Below, in pieces: positions 7,209 to 15,010 of a stretch of DNA of 20,487 nt (its first letter is position 1; every line of letters starts with the position of its first letter). The notes beneath the pieces were generated by a model. That model was not told the DNA's origin, ran no database searches, and saw only the letters and a list, made by a program, of their open reading frames with translations. A program made the translations under genes and the position numbers. Location of the stretch: contig CAMLSF010000059.1 of assembly GCA_946482615.1 (NCBI GenBank), positions 1 through 20,487 on the forward strand, in the 5' to 3' direction. The DNA comes from an uncultured Chromatiaceae bacterium. Lineage in GTDB: Bacteria; Pseudomonadota; Gammaproteobacteria; Enterobacterales; Alteromonadaceae.

Positions 7209-7943
7209 ATGAAGACTGTACTGATCACGGGGTGCTCATCTGGTTATGGCCGGGAAACCGCCTTGTATTTTTTGGCCCAGGGCTGGAAGGTGATTGCCAC
7301 TATGCGCACACCAACCACTGATGGTTTTCCTCAGTCCGAACACTTAAGAGTGTTAGCTTTGGATGTCACTCAGGCCGACAGTATCAGGGCTGCATTGAAA
7401 GAGGCTGGCCCTATAGATGTACTGGTGAATAATGCCGGCATAGGGCTTTTTGGTGCTTGTGAAGCCACGCCGATGTGCACAGTGCGCGAGGTCTTTGAAA
7501 CCAACACCTTTGGCATGATTGCTATGGCTCAGGCGGTGATCCCTCAATTTCGGGCTCAGCAGTCTGGTGTGATTGTTAATGTCACATCAAGCGCTGTATT
7601 AATGCCTATGCCATTGGTGGCTGTTTACACCGCCAGTAAAACCGCTATTGAAGGTTTTAGCTCCTCTTTGGCGCTGGAGTTAAAGCCCTTTGGCATTGAG
7701 GTGAAACTGGTGCAGCCAGGTTATGGCCCAACCACCAGTTTTACCCGCAATGGTGCTGAGCGGATGCAAGGTTTGATCACCGCCGATTATGCTGATTATG
7801 CCCAGGCTGTATTTGCAGCTTTTACGCAAGCGCAGCACTTTACCAAAGAGCTGGATGTGGCTGAAGCTGTGTTCCATGCCGCCACTGATCTATCAGGTCA
7901 ACTGCGCTTTCCAGCGGGAGCCGACGCACTGGCTTTAGCTTAA
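7209..7943 (+). CDS. Short-chain dehydrogenase/reductase (SDR)
   Basis: This is a 244-residue classical-type SDR, an NAD(P)-dependent oxidoreductase acting on an unknown alcohol or carbonyl compound in the cytosol. The Rossmann glycine motif is TGCSSGYGRE near residue 8, slightly off the usual GxGxG by having Tyr before the last Gly. NNAG follows at about residue 77, and the catalytic set is Ser127, Tyr140 and Lys144 in VYTASK. I start at ATG 7209, where GGAG (7200-7203) stands 5 bases upstream and the protein begins at the first beta strand. The longer form from 7161 adds 16 unconserved residues. It is divergent from the AraC-type gene, its likely regulator, and ends at a strong terminator. 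Confidence 0.93.
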   Translation: MKTVLITGCSSGYGRETALYFLAQGWKVIATMRTPTTDGFPQSEHLRVLALDVTQADSIRAALKEAGPIDVLVNNAGIGLFGACEATPMCTVREVFETNTFGMIAMAQAVIPQFRAQQSGVIVNVTSSAVLMPMPLVAVYTASKTAIEGFSSSLALELKPFGIEVKLVQPGYGPTTSFTRNGAERMQGLITADYADYAQAVFAAFTQAQHFTKELDVAEAVFHAATDLSGQLRFPAGADALALA

Positions 7944-7953
7944 AATAATGAAT

Positions 7954-7991
7954 AAAAGTCACAGTGAGCGGCGGCTTGCTGTGACTTTTTT
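7954..7991 (+). terminator. Rho-independent terminator after the SDR gene
   Basis: AAAAGTCACAG (7954-7964) pairs perfectly with CTGTGACTTTT (7979-7989) around a 14-base loop, and T continues to 7991. The A-rich left flank could let it work in both directions. It lies 10 bases after the SDR stop. Confidence 0.85.
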
Positions 7992-8044
7992 GTTCGTCCA
8001 TCTTTGCTTTTGGGCATGTGTTTTATGGCAAACTAAGGAACTGA

Positions 8045-8740
8045 GTGTTCAACCTTATCCAACCTGTGGACAACAACCTTATGACGCCTGATCTGCTACC
8101 TGACCAGCATTTTTCAGCCATGTTATTTGATATGGATGGCACCATCATCAATTCTATTGCTGCTGCCGAACATGTCTGGGCCAACTGGGCCAAAGCTCAT
8201 GGTATTGATGTGGAAAGCTTTTTACCCACTATTCATGGCAGAAGAGCGATAGACACTATCGCCAGTTTAAATTTGCCTGGAGTGGACGCAGCTGCAGAAG
8301 CGGCTTACATCACCCGGGCTGAAATAGACGAAGTTGAAGGTATTGAGGAGATACCGGGCGCAGCGGCATTTTTAAAGCAAATACCGCAACATCGCTGGGC
8401 TGTGGTGACTTCGGCTCCACGCGCACTGGCTTTAACCCGGCTCAGCGCAGCTGGTTTGCCCCTTCCAGCAGTATTAATCACTGCCGAAGATGTAGAGCAG
8501 GGTAAACCTCGACCTGATTGTTATTTACTGGCGGCAAAACGGCTTGGTGTCAGTTGCACTGACTGTCTGATTTTTGAAGATGCCGAAATAGGCATAGCTG
8601 CAGCTTTGGCTTCAGGTGGTACTTTGGTGGTCGTCACTGCGACCCACACAACACATAGTCCGGCAGGGGCAGCACAGCAACAGGCTGTAAAAGATTATCT
8701 TCAGTATGGTGATCTGCTGCTCAGTAAGCTGAAACCCTAA
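8045..8740 (+). CDS. HAD-family sugar-phosphate phosphatase (HxpA/YfbT-like)
   Basis: This is a 231-residue haloacid-dehalogenase phosphatase with a C1 cap. Motif I FDMDGT gives the nucleophile Asp29 and the acid/base Asp31. The cap contains WANWAKAHGID and FLPTIHGRRAID, closely like the E. coli hexitol/sugar phosphatase HxpA (YfbT). Motif II is VTSAPR, motif III GKPRPD and motif IV FEDAEIG. The likely role is removal of phosphate from hexose- or polyol-phosphates, perhaps relieving sugar-phosphate stress. The precise substrate is unknown. I use the GTG at 8045 because AAGGA (8035-8039) lies 5 bases upstream, whereas the ATG at 8081 has no ribosome site. It stands alone between the SDR terminator and the LodA-like unit. 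Confidence 0.88.
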   Translation: MFNLIQPVDNNLMTPDLLPDQHFSAMLFDMDGTIINSIAAAEHVWANWAKAHGIDVESFLPTIHGRRAIDTIASLNLPGVDAAAEAAYITRAEIDEVEGIEEIPGAAAFLKQIPQHRWAVVTSAPRALALTRLSAAGLPLPAVLITAEDVEQGKPRPDCYLLAAKRLGVSCTDCLIFEDAEIGIAAALASGGTLVVVTATHTTHSPAGAAQQQAVKDYLQYGDLLLSKLKP

Positions 8741-8790
8741 GAAATCTTCAGCCATCGTGGCAGAGGATGTTTTAAAAATATCACCTTGCA

Positions 8791-8819
8791 TTTACATCTG
8801 TTCCTTCTTGGGCTAGGCT
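8791..8819 (+). promoter_or_regulatory. Possible promoter of the LodA/LodB-like unit
   Basis: TTTACA (8791-8796, five of six to the -35 consensus) is followed after 17 bases by TAGGCT (8814-8819, three of six to the -10). It is about 90 bases before the start codon at 8910 in a 169-base gap with no other candidate. The weak -10 hints at need for an activator, but this is a tentative call. Confidence 0.3.
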
Positions 8820-8909
8820 GGTTTTCGTGTTTCCATCATCCAAACAAAGCTCTGTATCAGCTGTAGGCAGCAGCCTGAATCTAACCAGCCCAATGAAAGG
8901 AATATCGTT

Positions 8910-10883
8910 ATGAGCCAGCTTTTTTCTTCGTCCTGCAACGAACCCGAAGCCGAAATTGTCAGCGCCGCTATTTATCCGCCTATAGGCGTGATGCGGGTAG
9001 GCAATAGTCCAGAGGAATTTTTTATTGGTCCTGAGGTCAATCAGCCTGTAGCGGCCAATCCGGCGTTTTATCGGGATGCAACAGGGGCGCTGAAGCGTCA
9101 GGCGGCACGTTTTCGGATCTATGGTTTAGATGCATCAGGCCGGGCTGTAAAAGAGTTAACCGCAAACAACGCAACAATCCAATGGTCTGCGCGGCTGGCG
9201 AATCAAAAAGCCTCCTGGTACCAGTTTCAACTGGCGTTGGATATTCCTGAGGCGGCGGAAGCTGAGCCTTCGTTGCTGCGTAATGCCAAAGTGGCCGATC
9301 GCAGCACTTTATTGATTGATGGCGGGTCAAACAGCGTTTCCGGCAAAAATGCAGATGGCAGCGGTACTCAGTTTATCGGTACTTTTACCGGAGTGTCAGT
9401 GTACTTAGGCGAAATGCGCACCGATGAGGAAGGGCGCTTGCTGATGTTGGGGGGCCATGGTAAATCGGCCAACCCTGAAGGTAAACCTGCCGTCACCTTT
9501 GGCAATAACGAGGGTTGGTACGATGATACGTCCGACGGTCCCATTACGGCGCAGGTGCAATACGCTGGAAAAACTCTGGCGGTCAAACCGGCCTGGGTCG
9601 TCTGTGCGCCACCTGATTATGCGCCTATGCAAAAGTCGGTGCGGACCATGTGGGATTTAATGCGTGATGTGGCCGTCAGCGCTGGTCAACTGCCTGCGCC
9701 GGGCCGCCCTTCTTTTACCAATGATATTTTGCCGATTTTTCAGCGGTTAACAGATTTACAGTGGGTTAACGCCGGTTATGCAGCAGGCTTTGGCTGGAAC
9801 AGTGCTTTTGATTTTACGTCAGAGCAGTGGCTGAAGCGTTTGTCTGATCCATCCAATACCTGGCAGGAAGCCCGCCGTACTCTGGCGCATAATTTCCGTT
9901 CTCTGGATACTGTGTTCAGCGCACCTAATGCTCAGGGCAGTAAACAAAGCTGGGATCCAACTTATGCAGCAGCGTCGCCGCAGTTATGGCCCTGGTTGTA
10001 CGGTGATGCAATGGGGGTCAGTGCCAGTGCATCACCGCGTCAGTTTGTGTCTTTAACTTCGTTACAGCTGCGTGCTTTAGCGGATTGGGTTAATGGCAAC
10101 TTTATTGCTGATTATGAACCCCACAAGCTGCCACCGCAGACACTGGAGCAAGTGCCACTTTGTCAGCAACCCGATATGTTAACCCGGGCCGCCATGGAGT
10201 TTTGTCTGGCGGATGCCTTTCATCCGGGTTGTGAAATGACCTGGCCTATGCGCACCGCAGGCATGTATTCGGAGGCGTTTCGCCTGCGCCATGCTGAAGA
10301 TACAGCACCCACTCATGGCATTAACTATGGCCCTGAAATGACTTCGCAAATTGCGCTGCAAATCAATGGGCCTATCTGCAGTGGGCAAGTGGCTGGTGGT
10401 ATTACACGCTGGATGGCTATTCCGTGGCAAACCGACACCGCCAGTTGCCGTGATGGCTATAACCTGGCTTACGACCCTTATTTACCAACCTTCTGGCCAG
10501 CCCGTGTGCCCAACAATATGCTGAATCAGGCCAATTACGCCAAAGTGATCAACGAGACTTTGCCTTTGACTGAGCGTCAGCAGGCCTTTAATGAACGCGA
10601 ATTCTGGCTGGATGATTTACCTATAGGACCAACCACAGATTATTTGGCGCAAATTAACAGCATGATTGATCACTTTGCGGATTTAGCCGTGGTGTTGCCA
10701 CAAAGCAAAGCAGGTGTCAGTCATTTCCCCACTGTGATGCAAGTGGGGATCACTCCGGAAAAACCTGTGCAGGTACTGAAAGTCAAAGCCAATCAACAGA
10801 CCGATTTACAAGGACTTCCCCGGGCGCAACGCAGACCGGATTTAAGTCAGACTGACAAAGCCAACAGACTACGCAGGCGTTAA
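8910..10883 (+). CDS. LodA-like cysteine tryptophylquinone (CTQ) amino-acid oxidase
   Basis: This 657-residue protein is a homologue of Marinomonas mediterranea L-lysine 6-oxidase (LodA) and glycine oxidase (GoxA). These quinoproteins oxidise amino acids or amines with O2 and release ammonia and hydrogen peroxide. The N-terminal domain begins at about residue 17 with AAIYPPIGVMRVGNSPEEFFIGPE, the family opening. The C-terminal domain carries HPGCEMTWPMRTAGMY and ITRWMAIPWQTDTASC. From spacing I assign the CTQ pair as Cys441 and Trp506, 65 residues apart exactly as Cys516 and Trp581 in LodA. No signal peptide is visible, as in LodA itself. It is shorter than LodA (726). The start has AAGGA 8 bases upstream. 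The lodB-like maturation gene follows after 2 bases. Substrate could be lysine, glycine or another amino acid. Confidence 0.93.
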   Translation: MSQLFSSSCNEPEAEIVSAAIYPPIGVMRVGNSPEEFFIGPEVNQPVAANPAFYRDATGALKRQAARFRIYGLDASGRAVKELTANNATIQWSARLANQKASWYQFQLALDIPEAAEAEPSLLRNAKVADRSTLLIDGGSNSVSGKNADGSGTQFIGTFTGVSVYLGEMRTDEEGRLLMLGGHGKSANPEGKPAVTFGNNEGWYDDTSDGPITAQVQYAGKTLAVKPAWVVCAPPDYAPMQKSVRTMWDLMRDVAVSAGQLPAPGRPSFTNDILPIFQRLTDLQWVNAGYAAGFGWNSAFDFTSEQWLKRLSDPSNTWQEARRTLAHNFRSLDTVFSAPNAQGSKQSWDPTYAAASPQLWPWLYGDAMGVSASASPRQFVSLTSLQLRALADWVNGNFIADYEPHKLPPQTLEQVPLCQQPDMLTRAAMEFCLADAFHPGCEMTWPMRTAGMYSEAFRLRHAEDTAPTHGINYGPEMTSQIALQINGPICSGQVAGGITRWMAIPWQTDTASCRDGYNLAYDPYLPTFWPARVPNNMLNQANYAKVINETLPLTERQQAFNEREFWLDDLPIGPTTDYLAQINSMIDHFADLAVVLPQSKAGVSHFPTVMQVGITPEKPVQVLKVKANQQTDLQGLPRAQRRPDLSQTDKANRLRRR

Positions 10884-10885
10884 CA

Positions 10886-11977
10886 ATGAAGGATGACAAG
10901 ACGCAGATTGTGATCCTCGGGGCTGGCATTGGCGGCTGTATTGCTGCCCTTGCTTTAGCACCTGTTTATTCAGTGATGCTGGTTGATCAACAGACTGAAC
11001 CACAGGCCAGAGTGGGTGAGTGTCTGGCTCCTGCGGCAGGTCGTATTTTGCATAAACTGGGGCTGTTGGATCTATTAATGGATGGTCATTTAAACTCTCA
11101 TGGCCTGTTGTCCTATTGGGGCTCTGAGACCCCAACATTGCTTGATCAACTGGCCAACCCCGATGGCCATGGCTGGCATTTAAACAGACAGTTATTTGAA
11201 CAACAGTTAAGGGAGAGAGTGCAAAGGCGGGGCATTATGTGTTTGTGGCCCGCATCTTTTCGTGCAAGCGAACAAAGAGCCAATGGCTGGCTGCTGGAGT
11301 TACAGCACAACAACAAGCCGCTCCAACTGCACAGTCAATTAGTGATAGATGCGACGGGGCGGCATAGCCGTTTTGCCCGCGCCCTTGGTGTCCGGCGGCT
11401 GAATCTGGATCAACAACTGTCGGTCTGGCTGACGGCTTTAGTCAAAGTACGGAAACAGATCAGTGTATTAAGCTCAGTGCCGGATGGCTGGTGGTACAGC
11501 GCTCCTTTGCCTGTATTACCCGGCGTTGAAAAAAAGCTGGCCGATGCTGCACAGCCAGAAGCCCAGGCCCGGCTTTTTGCTTTGCAACTGCAGCCCGGAC
11601 AGTTCAATAAAGATTTAAGCCAGTCCAGTGCTGCATTTTTACAGGCTGCTGCTCTGGTGCCCGGACTGAACACTTTAGTGCAGCAGATTATTCCGGGGAC
11701 TGAAACTCTGCATGGTGTGGTCGCTGCGAACTCATCGAAACTGGAGCAAGGCTGTGGCGAGGGCTGGTTTGCTATTGGTGATGCAGCCATGAGTTTCGAT
11801 CCACTGTCTTCACAAGGCATCTTTAACGCCATGGCAACAGCTATGCAACTGGCCGATTTACTGATTAAACATGGCCTGCAGCATCAAGACACTGCAGCTT
11901 TGTATCAGGCGCAACTGGACAGTATCTGGCAGCATTATCTGGCGCATAAAGATAGGTATTATGCGTTGGTAAGTTAG
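10886..11977 (+). CDS. LodB/GoxB-like FAD flavoprotein for CTQ cofactor maturation
   Basis: This 363-residue FAD-binding protein is related to flavin-dependent halogenases and monooxygenases. The dinucleotide motif VILGAGIGG (Gly12, 14, 17) is at the N-terminus. ECLAPAAGRILHKLGL and IDATGRHSRFARALG follow. The second FAD motif, FAIGDAAMSFDPLSSQGI, contains Asp299. The halogenase WxWxIP motif is absent, its region reading GWWYSAPLP. In the known Lod and Gox systems the flavoprotein is needed to form active CTQ enzyme, probably by hydroxylating the target Trp. Its start is 2 bases after the LodA-like stop, so translation is coupled, and it should act on that protein in the cytosol. The name rests on context plus fold. 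Confidence 0.9.
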   Translation: MKDDKTQIVILGAGIGGCIAALALAPVYSVMLVDQQTEPQARVGECLAPAAGRILHKLGLLDLLMDGHLNSHGLLSYWGSETPTLLDQLANPDGHGWHLNRQLFEQQLRERVQRRGIMCLWPASFRASEQRANGWLLELQHNNKPLQLHSQLVIDATGRHSRFARALGVRRLNLDQQLSVWLTALVKVRKQISVLSSVPDGWWYSAPLPVLPGVEKKLADAAQPEAQARLFALQLQPGQFNKDLSQSSAAFLQAAALVPGLNTLVQQIIPGTETLHGVVAANSSKLEQGCGEGWFAIGDAAMSFDPLSSQGIFNAMATAMQLADLLIKHGLQHQDTAALYQAQLDSIWQHYLAHKDRYYALVS

Positions 11978-12067
11978 CGGAATATGTAAGCTTATGCAGA
12001 TGCATTGCCCTTTGTCATCAAAAGCCTCTTCGTCATGAAATAAAGACATGGATTTTTATAATCAATA

Positions 12068-12098
12068 GCTTAGAATCTAAGCACTTTAGAAAAAAGTG
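12068..12098. repeat. Two adjacent small inverted repeats upstream of a membrane-protein gene
   Basis: GCTTAGA-A-TCTAAGC (12068-12082) is a perfect 7+1+7 dyad, a shape suited to a dimeric DNA-binding protein. It is followed at once by CACTTT (12082-12087) pairing with AAAGTG (12093-12098). They lie in the 181-base gap after the LodB-like gene and 60-90 bases before the next start. Confidence 0.4.
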
Positions 12099-12124
12099 AT
12101 GTAACTGGCGCATACAGCGCTTCT

Positions 12125-12146
12125 CTACACTATTCCTACACTATTG
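12125..12146 (+). promoter_or_regulatory. Tandem 11-bp direct repeat before a membrane-protein gene
   Basis: CTACACTATTC (12125-12135) is followed directly by CTACACTATTG (12136-12146), identical at ten of eleven positions. An 11-bp period is the usual layout of OmpR-class response-regulator sites, and each unit also contains TACACT, which could be a -10. It ends only 12 bases before ATG 12159, so it could equally be a chance duplication. Confidence 0.35.
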
Positions 12147-12158
12147 ATAAGGCTTTGC

Positions 12159-12695
12159 ATGGACACTCTGGCTGATTTTCAACAAGATATGCGTCGTGGT
12201 TATTTATGGGGCGCAACAGGTATTATCACTTCAGGTTTGGTCTGGCTGATTGCCGGACTGGTGGCTTGTTTTAGTCTGCCACAGTATGCAATCTGGACAT
12301 TATTTATTGGCGCTTCTTTTATAGTTCCGGTGGCGAACTTGCTAGACCGTGCTTTGGGAGCCGCAGGTAAACACTCGGCCGGAAACAAGCTGGCGCCGCT
12401 GGCGATGGAAAGCACAGTTTTTATGCTGATGTGCCTGCCTCTGGCCTATGGCTTGTCGTTATTCCGGATGGAATGGTTTTTTCCTGCTGTATTGATGATT
12501 ATTGGCGGTCGCTATTTACTCTTTGCCACTGTGTACGGAACTCCTTTGTATTGGTTGCTCGGTGGTAGTCTTGGCGCTGCAGCTGTGATCGCCTATCAGT
12601 TTGTCTTTCCGCCTTATGTCGCCGCATTAACTGGCGCAGGCATAGAGCTGCTGTTTGGCGCTGTGCTTTTGGCCATGAAAAGGCGTAGCTATTAA
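12159..12695 (+). CDS. Multi-pass membrane protein of unknown function (possibly DUF7010)
   Basis: This 178-residue integral membrane protein has five to six hydrophobic helices: around residues 17-38, 42-60, 84-100, 106-122, 127-146 and 152-170. A short cytosolic N-terminus, MDTLADFQQDMRRGYLWGA, precedes them. It ends with a basic tail (MKRRSY). The DMRRGYLWGATGI opening and the LIIGGRYL-type fifth segment recall a small family of uncharacterised membrane proteins, perhaps DUF7010, but this is from memory and unchecked. ATG 12159 is chosen because AAGG (12149-12152) lies 6 bases upstream. The 5-residue longer form has none. It is separated from the LodB-like gene by 181 bases containing inverted and tandem repeats, so it probably has its own promoter. 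No function is assigned. Confidence 0.8.
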   Translation: MDTLADFQQDMRRGYLWGATGIITSGLVWLIAGLVACFSLPQYAIWTLFIGASFIVPVANLLDRALGAAGKHSAGNKLAPLAMESTVFMLMCLPLAYGLSLFRMEWFFPAVLMIIGGRYLLFATVYGTPLYWLLGGSLGAAAVIAYQFVFPPYVAALTGAGIELLFGAVLLAMKRRSY

Positions 12696-12713
12696 AGTTT
12701 GGCCAAGCCTTTT

Positions 12714-12756
12714 GGCTTCAGCTGGGTTTTTAATAAAATTTTGAAGCCCTCTTTTT
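12714..12756 (+). terminator. Possible terminator after the membrane-protein gene
   Basis: GGCTTC (12714-12719) can pair with GAAGCC (12743-12748), and CTCTTTTT follows. The loop is long (23 bases) and AT-rich, so the stem is only moderately stable. Its place between a gene end and the next operon's operator supports a terminator role. Confidence 0.35.
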
Positions 12757-12757
12757 C

Positions 12758-12774
12758 CTTAAGTTTTCTTTAAG
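12758..12774 (+). promoter_or_regulatory. PmrA/QseB-type response-regulator operator
   Basis: CTTAAG (12758-12763), five bases, then TTTAAG (12769-12774) fits the known PmrA consensus YTTAAG-N5-YTTAAG, which QseB-type regulators also recognise. The surrounding units TTCCTTAAGTT and TTCTTTAAGCT repeat at 11-bp spacing. It lies 47-64 bases before the first start codon of the haemolysin-family operon, the normal place for activation. A regulator of the right subfamily is encoded at 17223. The -10 is not clear. Confidence 0.65.
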
Positions 12775-12821
12775 CTTCCTGACACAGACTGCATGCTAAA
12801 CCGGTATGCAGGAGTGTGCTT

Positions 12822-13523
12822 ATGTTGTCTTCTTATCAGTTCGACCCCTCTGTAGTTGTCAAATTGCCAGCGCCATCAGAGGCTGACACTAAAGCGCTGC
12901 TGCAGTTAGTAAAAAGCTCAGACCTGCAGCGTGCCTCTATTGAACAGTTTATTGCGTCAGGTTTTGCCAAAGCTTATCAGGCCGATGTGCATAAATTTAT
13001 GCCCAATTTATTAGGCGTAAGCAGAGCAGGTGAATGGCAGGCGGTGCTTGGATTACGTTGTGCTGTTCATACTCATTTATTTATCGAACACTACCTGCCC
13101 GCTCCTGTAGAGCAGTTACTTGCGACTCATGGCGTGCATGCCAAACGTTCTGAACTGATAGAAATTGGTCATTTGTATGCCACCAGCAGACAAAGCTTAT
13201 TGCAGCTGTTTGTGCTGATGGCGTATGCGCTGGACCAGCTGAATTACCGCTATTTGCTCTGTGCTGCGACCTCTGCAGTGCGCAGTATTCTAAGCCGTCA
13301 TGGCATTGAACTGACAGAGCTTGGTGAGGCTAAAGCCGAAGCTTTAGGGGAAGACGCCGCCAGTTGGGGTTGTTACTACGACACCCAGCCAAAAGTTTGT
13401 CTGATGGATTTAGCAGCCGTTACCCGCCTTATTCACAGCGATGCAAAACTCACAGCCTTGGCGCATCAGCACTGGCCGCAGTTGCATCAGTTAGTAGCCC
13501 GTTTACCAGAAGGAGGCTGCTGA
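12822..13523 (+). CDS. Thermostable-haemolysin family protein (GNAT-like fold)
   Basis: This 233-residue protein belongs to the 'thermostable hemolysin' family (PF12261, named after the Vibrio delta-VPH protein). Typical blocks are SIEQFIASGFAKAYQADVHKFMPNLLGV (about residues 43-70), HLFIEHYLPAPVEQLL, and RSELIEIGHLYATSRQSLLQLFVLMAYAL, which resembles an acyltransferase beta-strand plus pantetheine-loop region. There is no signal peptide or membrane segment. The haemolysin name is therefore probably misleading, and a cytosolic acyltransferase role is a reasonable inference. GGAG at 12811-12814 sets ATG 12822 over the GTG at 12816. It is the first gene of a coupled operon. Its TGA overlaps the ligase ATG by one base, and a PmrA/QseB-type box precedes it. 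Confidence 0.88.
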   Translation: MLSSYQFDPSVVVKLPAPSEADTKALLQLVKSSDLQRASIEQFIASGFAKAYQADVHKFMPNLLGVSRAGEWQAVLGLRCAVHTHLFIEHYLPAPVEQLLATHGVHAKRSELIEIGHLYATSRQSLLQLFVLMAYALDQLNYRYLLCAATSAVRSILSRHGIELTELGEAKAEALGEDAASWGCYYDTQPKVCLMDLAAVTRLIHSDAKLTALAHQHWPQLHQLVARLPEGGC

Positions 13524-15010
13524 TGCGGATTGAGTTACCACCAACAGCAGTACTGCATGATGTCGCCAGTGGCCAGAGTTATTCTCAGGCTCGGATAAAA
13601 AAACAAATGGCGGTATGGCAGGAATTATTACTGGGCTATGGTGCACAGCGTATTGCGTTGGCAGCCGATAGTTCTGCCCAGTGGGCATTGCTCGATTTAG
13701 CTTGTCTGGATGCGGATTTACTTTTGGTGCCGCTACCGACCTATTTATCTGAAACTCAGCTCGCCCATGTGATGGCGCAACTGGAGCCCGATCTGTATAT
13801 CACTGATCAGGAACAACTTTCGGCAGAATTTAGTTTGCTGGAGCAAGTCGGCGATTTATTGCTGTATAAGCGCGAGTTACAAAGTTCCGGTGCTGCTATT
13901 CCTGCCACTTGTCAGAAAATCACTTTTACCTCGGGCTCGACAGGCCAGCCCAAAGGTGTGTGTTTATCAGCACAGAGTCAGCTGGATGTTGCGCACAGCC
14001 TGCTGGAGCGCATCAACCAAAATGCACCTAAACATTTGTGTGTATTGCCTTTAAGCACCTTGCTGGAGAATATCGCAGGTATTTATGCGCCTTTGTTGGC
14101 TGGCGGCGAAGTATGGATAGCGCCGGATTCTTTGCGTGGTTTTAGTGGGAGTCAACTGAATAATCCTCAGGCCTTGCTGGCGCTGATCAGCAACACAGCC
14201 CCAAAAAGCCTGATTTTAGTGCCTGAACTATTGCAACTTTTAGTGATGGCGCGCGCTCAGGGCTGGCAGGCACCCACATCACTGCAGTTTATTGCCGTAG
14301 GTGGTGCCCATGTATCCGCCGCTTTATTACAACAGGCAGCCCGTCTTGGTTTACCTGTGTATCAGGGGTATGGCTTAAGTGAATGCGCTTCAGTGGTGGC
14401 ATTGTCCAGTGTTGATGCCCGTCAAAGCTCGGCTGCAGAACTGGAATCTGTTGGTACGCCTTTAGCCCATCGGGATGTCGAAATCATAGAGGGAGAAATT
14501 GTGGTAAAGCAGCTATTTCTCGGTTATCTGGGCGATGCGGCCTCTCTAAGTGACAAAGTCTTTACCGGCGATTTGGGCGAGCTGGATGCACAGGGCCGGT
14601 TACGTATTATGGGGCGGCGGAAAAACTTATTGATCTCCAGCCTGGGCCGCAATATTTCCCCTGAATGGCCAGAAGCCTTGTTAACTCAAAGTAGTTTAAT
14701 CCGCCAGGCCGTGCTGGTCGGGGATGCTCAGCCTTATTGTGCCGCCTTGTTGTACTTATCGGATGCCAAAGCGGCGACGCAGTTGCCTGCTTATCTGGAT
14801 GGAGTGAACCAGCAATTACCGGATTACGCACAAATCAAAGCTTATTTGGTATTAAGCCAACCCTTGTCTGTGGCCGACGGCACCTTAACCGCCAATGGCC
14901 GGCCACGCCGCGCTGAAATAGCGAAAAAATACCAAAACGAAATCAATGATTTATTTGTTTCTGATGCTGTAACAGGAGAGTCCTATGAGTTTTTATCAAA
15001 GCTTGGTTAA
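13523..15010 (+). CDS. AMP-forming acyl ligase (fatty-acyl-CoA-synthetase-like)
   Basis: This 495-residue ANL-superfamily adenylating enzyme most resembles long-chain fatty-acyl ligases. The phosphate-binding motif is ITFTSGSTGQPKG (about residues 133-145), A5 is YGLSECASV, A7 is FTGDLGELD, and the hinge A8 is GRRKNLLISSLGRNISPEWPE. The C-terminal catalytic-lysine motif reads NGRPRR, with Arg460 where most members have Lys, so the adenylation activity may be altered. The start is ATG 13523, overlapping the previous stop in TGATG with AGGAGG 6 bases upstream. A longer upstream frame is only an overlap with the haemolysin-family gene. It probably activates a carboxylic acid for the neighbouring acyltransferase-like protein or carrier. 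The substrate is unknown. Confidence 0.88.
   Translation: MRIELPPTAVLHDVASGQSYSQARIKKQMAVWQELLLGYGAQRIALAADSSAQWALLDLACLDADLLLVPLPTYLSETQLAHVMAQLEPDLYITDQEQLSAEFSLLEQVGDLLLYKRELQSSGAAIPATCQKITFTSGSTGQPKGVCLSAQSQLDVAHSLLERINQNAPKHLCVLPLSTLLENIAGIYAPLLAGGEVWIAPDSLRGFSGSQLNNPQALLALISNTAPKSLILVPELLQLLVMARAQGWQAPTSLQFIAVGGAHVSAALLQQAARLGLPVYQGYGLSECASVVALSSVDARQSSAAELESVGTPLAHRDVEIIEGEIVVKQLFLGYLGDAASLSDKVFTGDLGELDAQGRLRIMGRRKNLLISSLGRNISPEWPEALLTQSSLIRQAVLVGDAQPYCAALLYLSDAKAATQLPAYLDGVNQQLPDYAQIKAYLVLSQPLSVADGTLTANGRPRRAEIAKKYQNEINDLFVSDAVTGESYEFLSKLG

Noticed and set aside
8728..8752. GCTGAA/TTCAGC inverted repeat at the end of the HAD gene
   Set aside because: There is no T-run after it and half lies in the coding region. 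It is too weak for a terminator call.
11410..11832. 140-codon minus-strand frame inside the LodB-like gene
   Set aside because: It is the shadow of conserved flavoprotein codons. No ribosome site or family similarity is seen.
13364..13522. N-terminal extension of the AMP ligase into the haemolysin-family gene
   Set aside because: The extension is out of frame with a conserved gene, and AGGAGG at 13511-13516 clearly sets the start at 13523.
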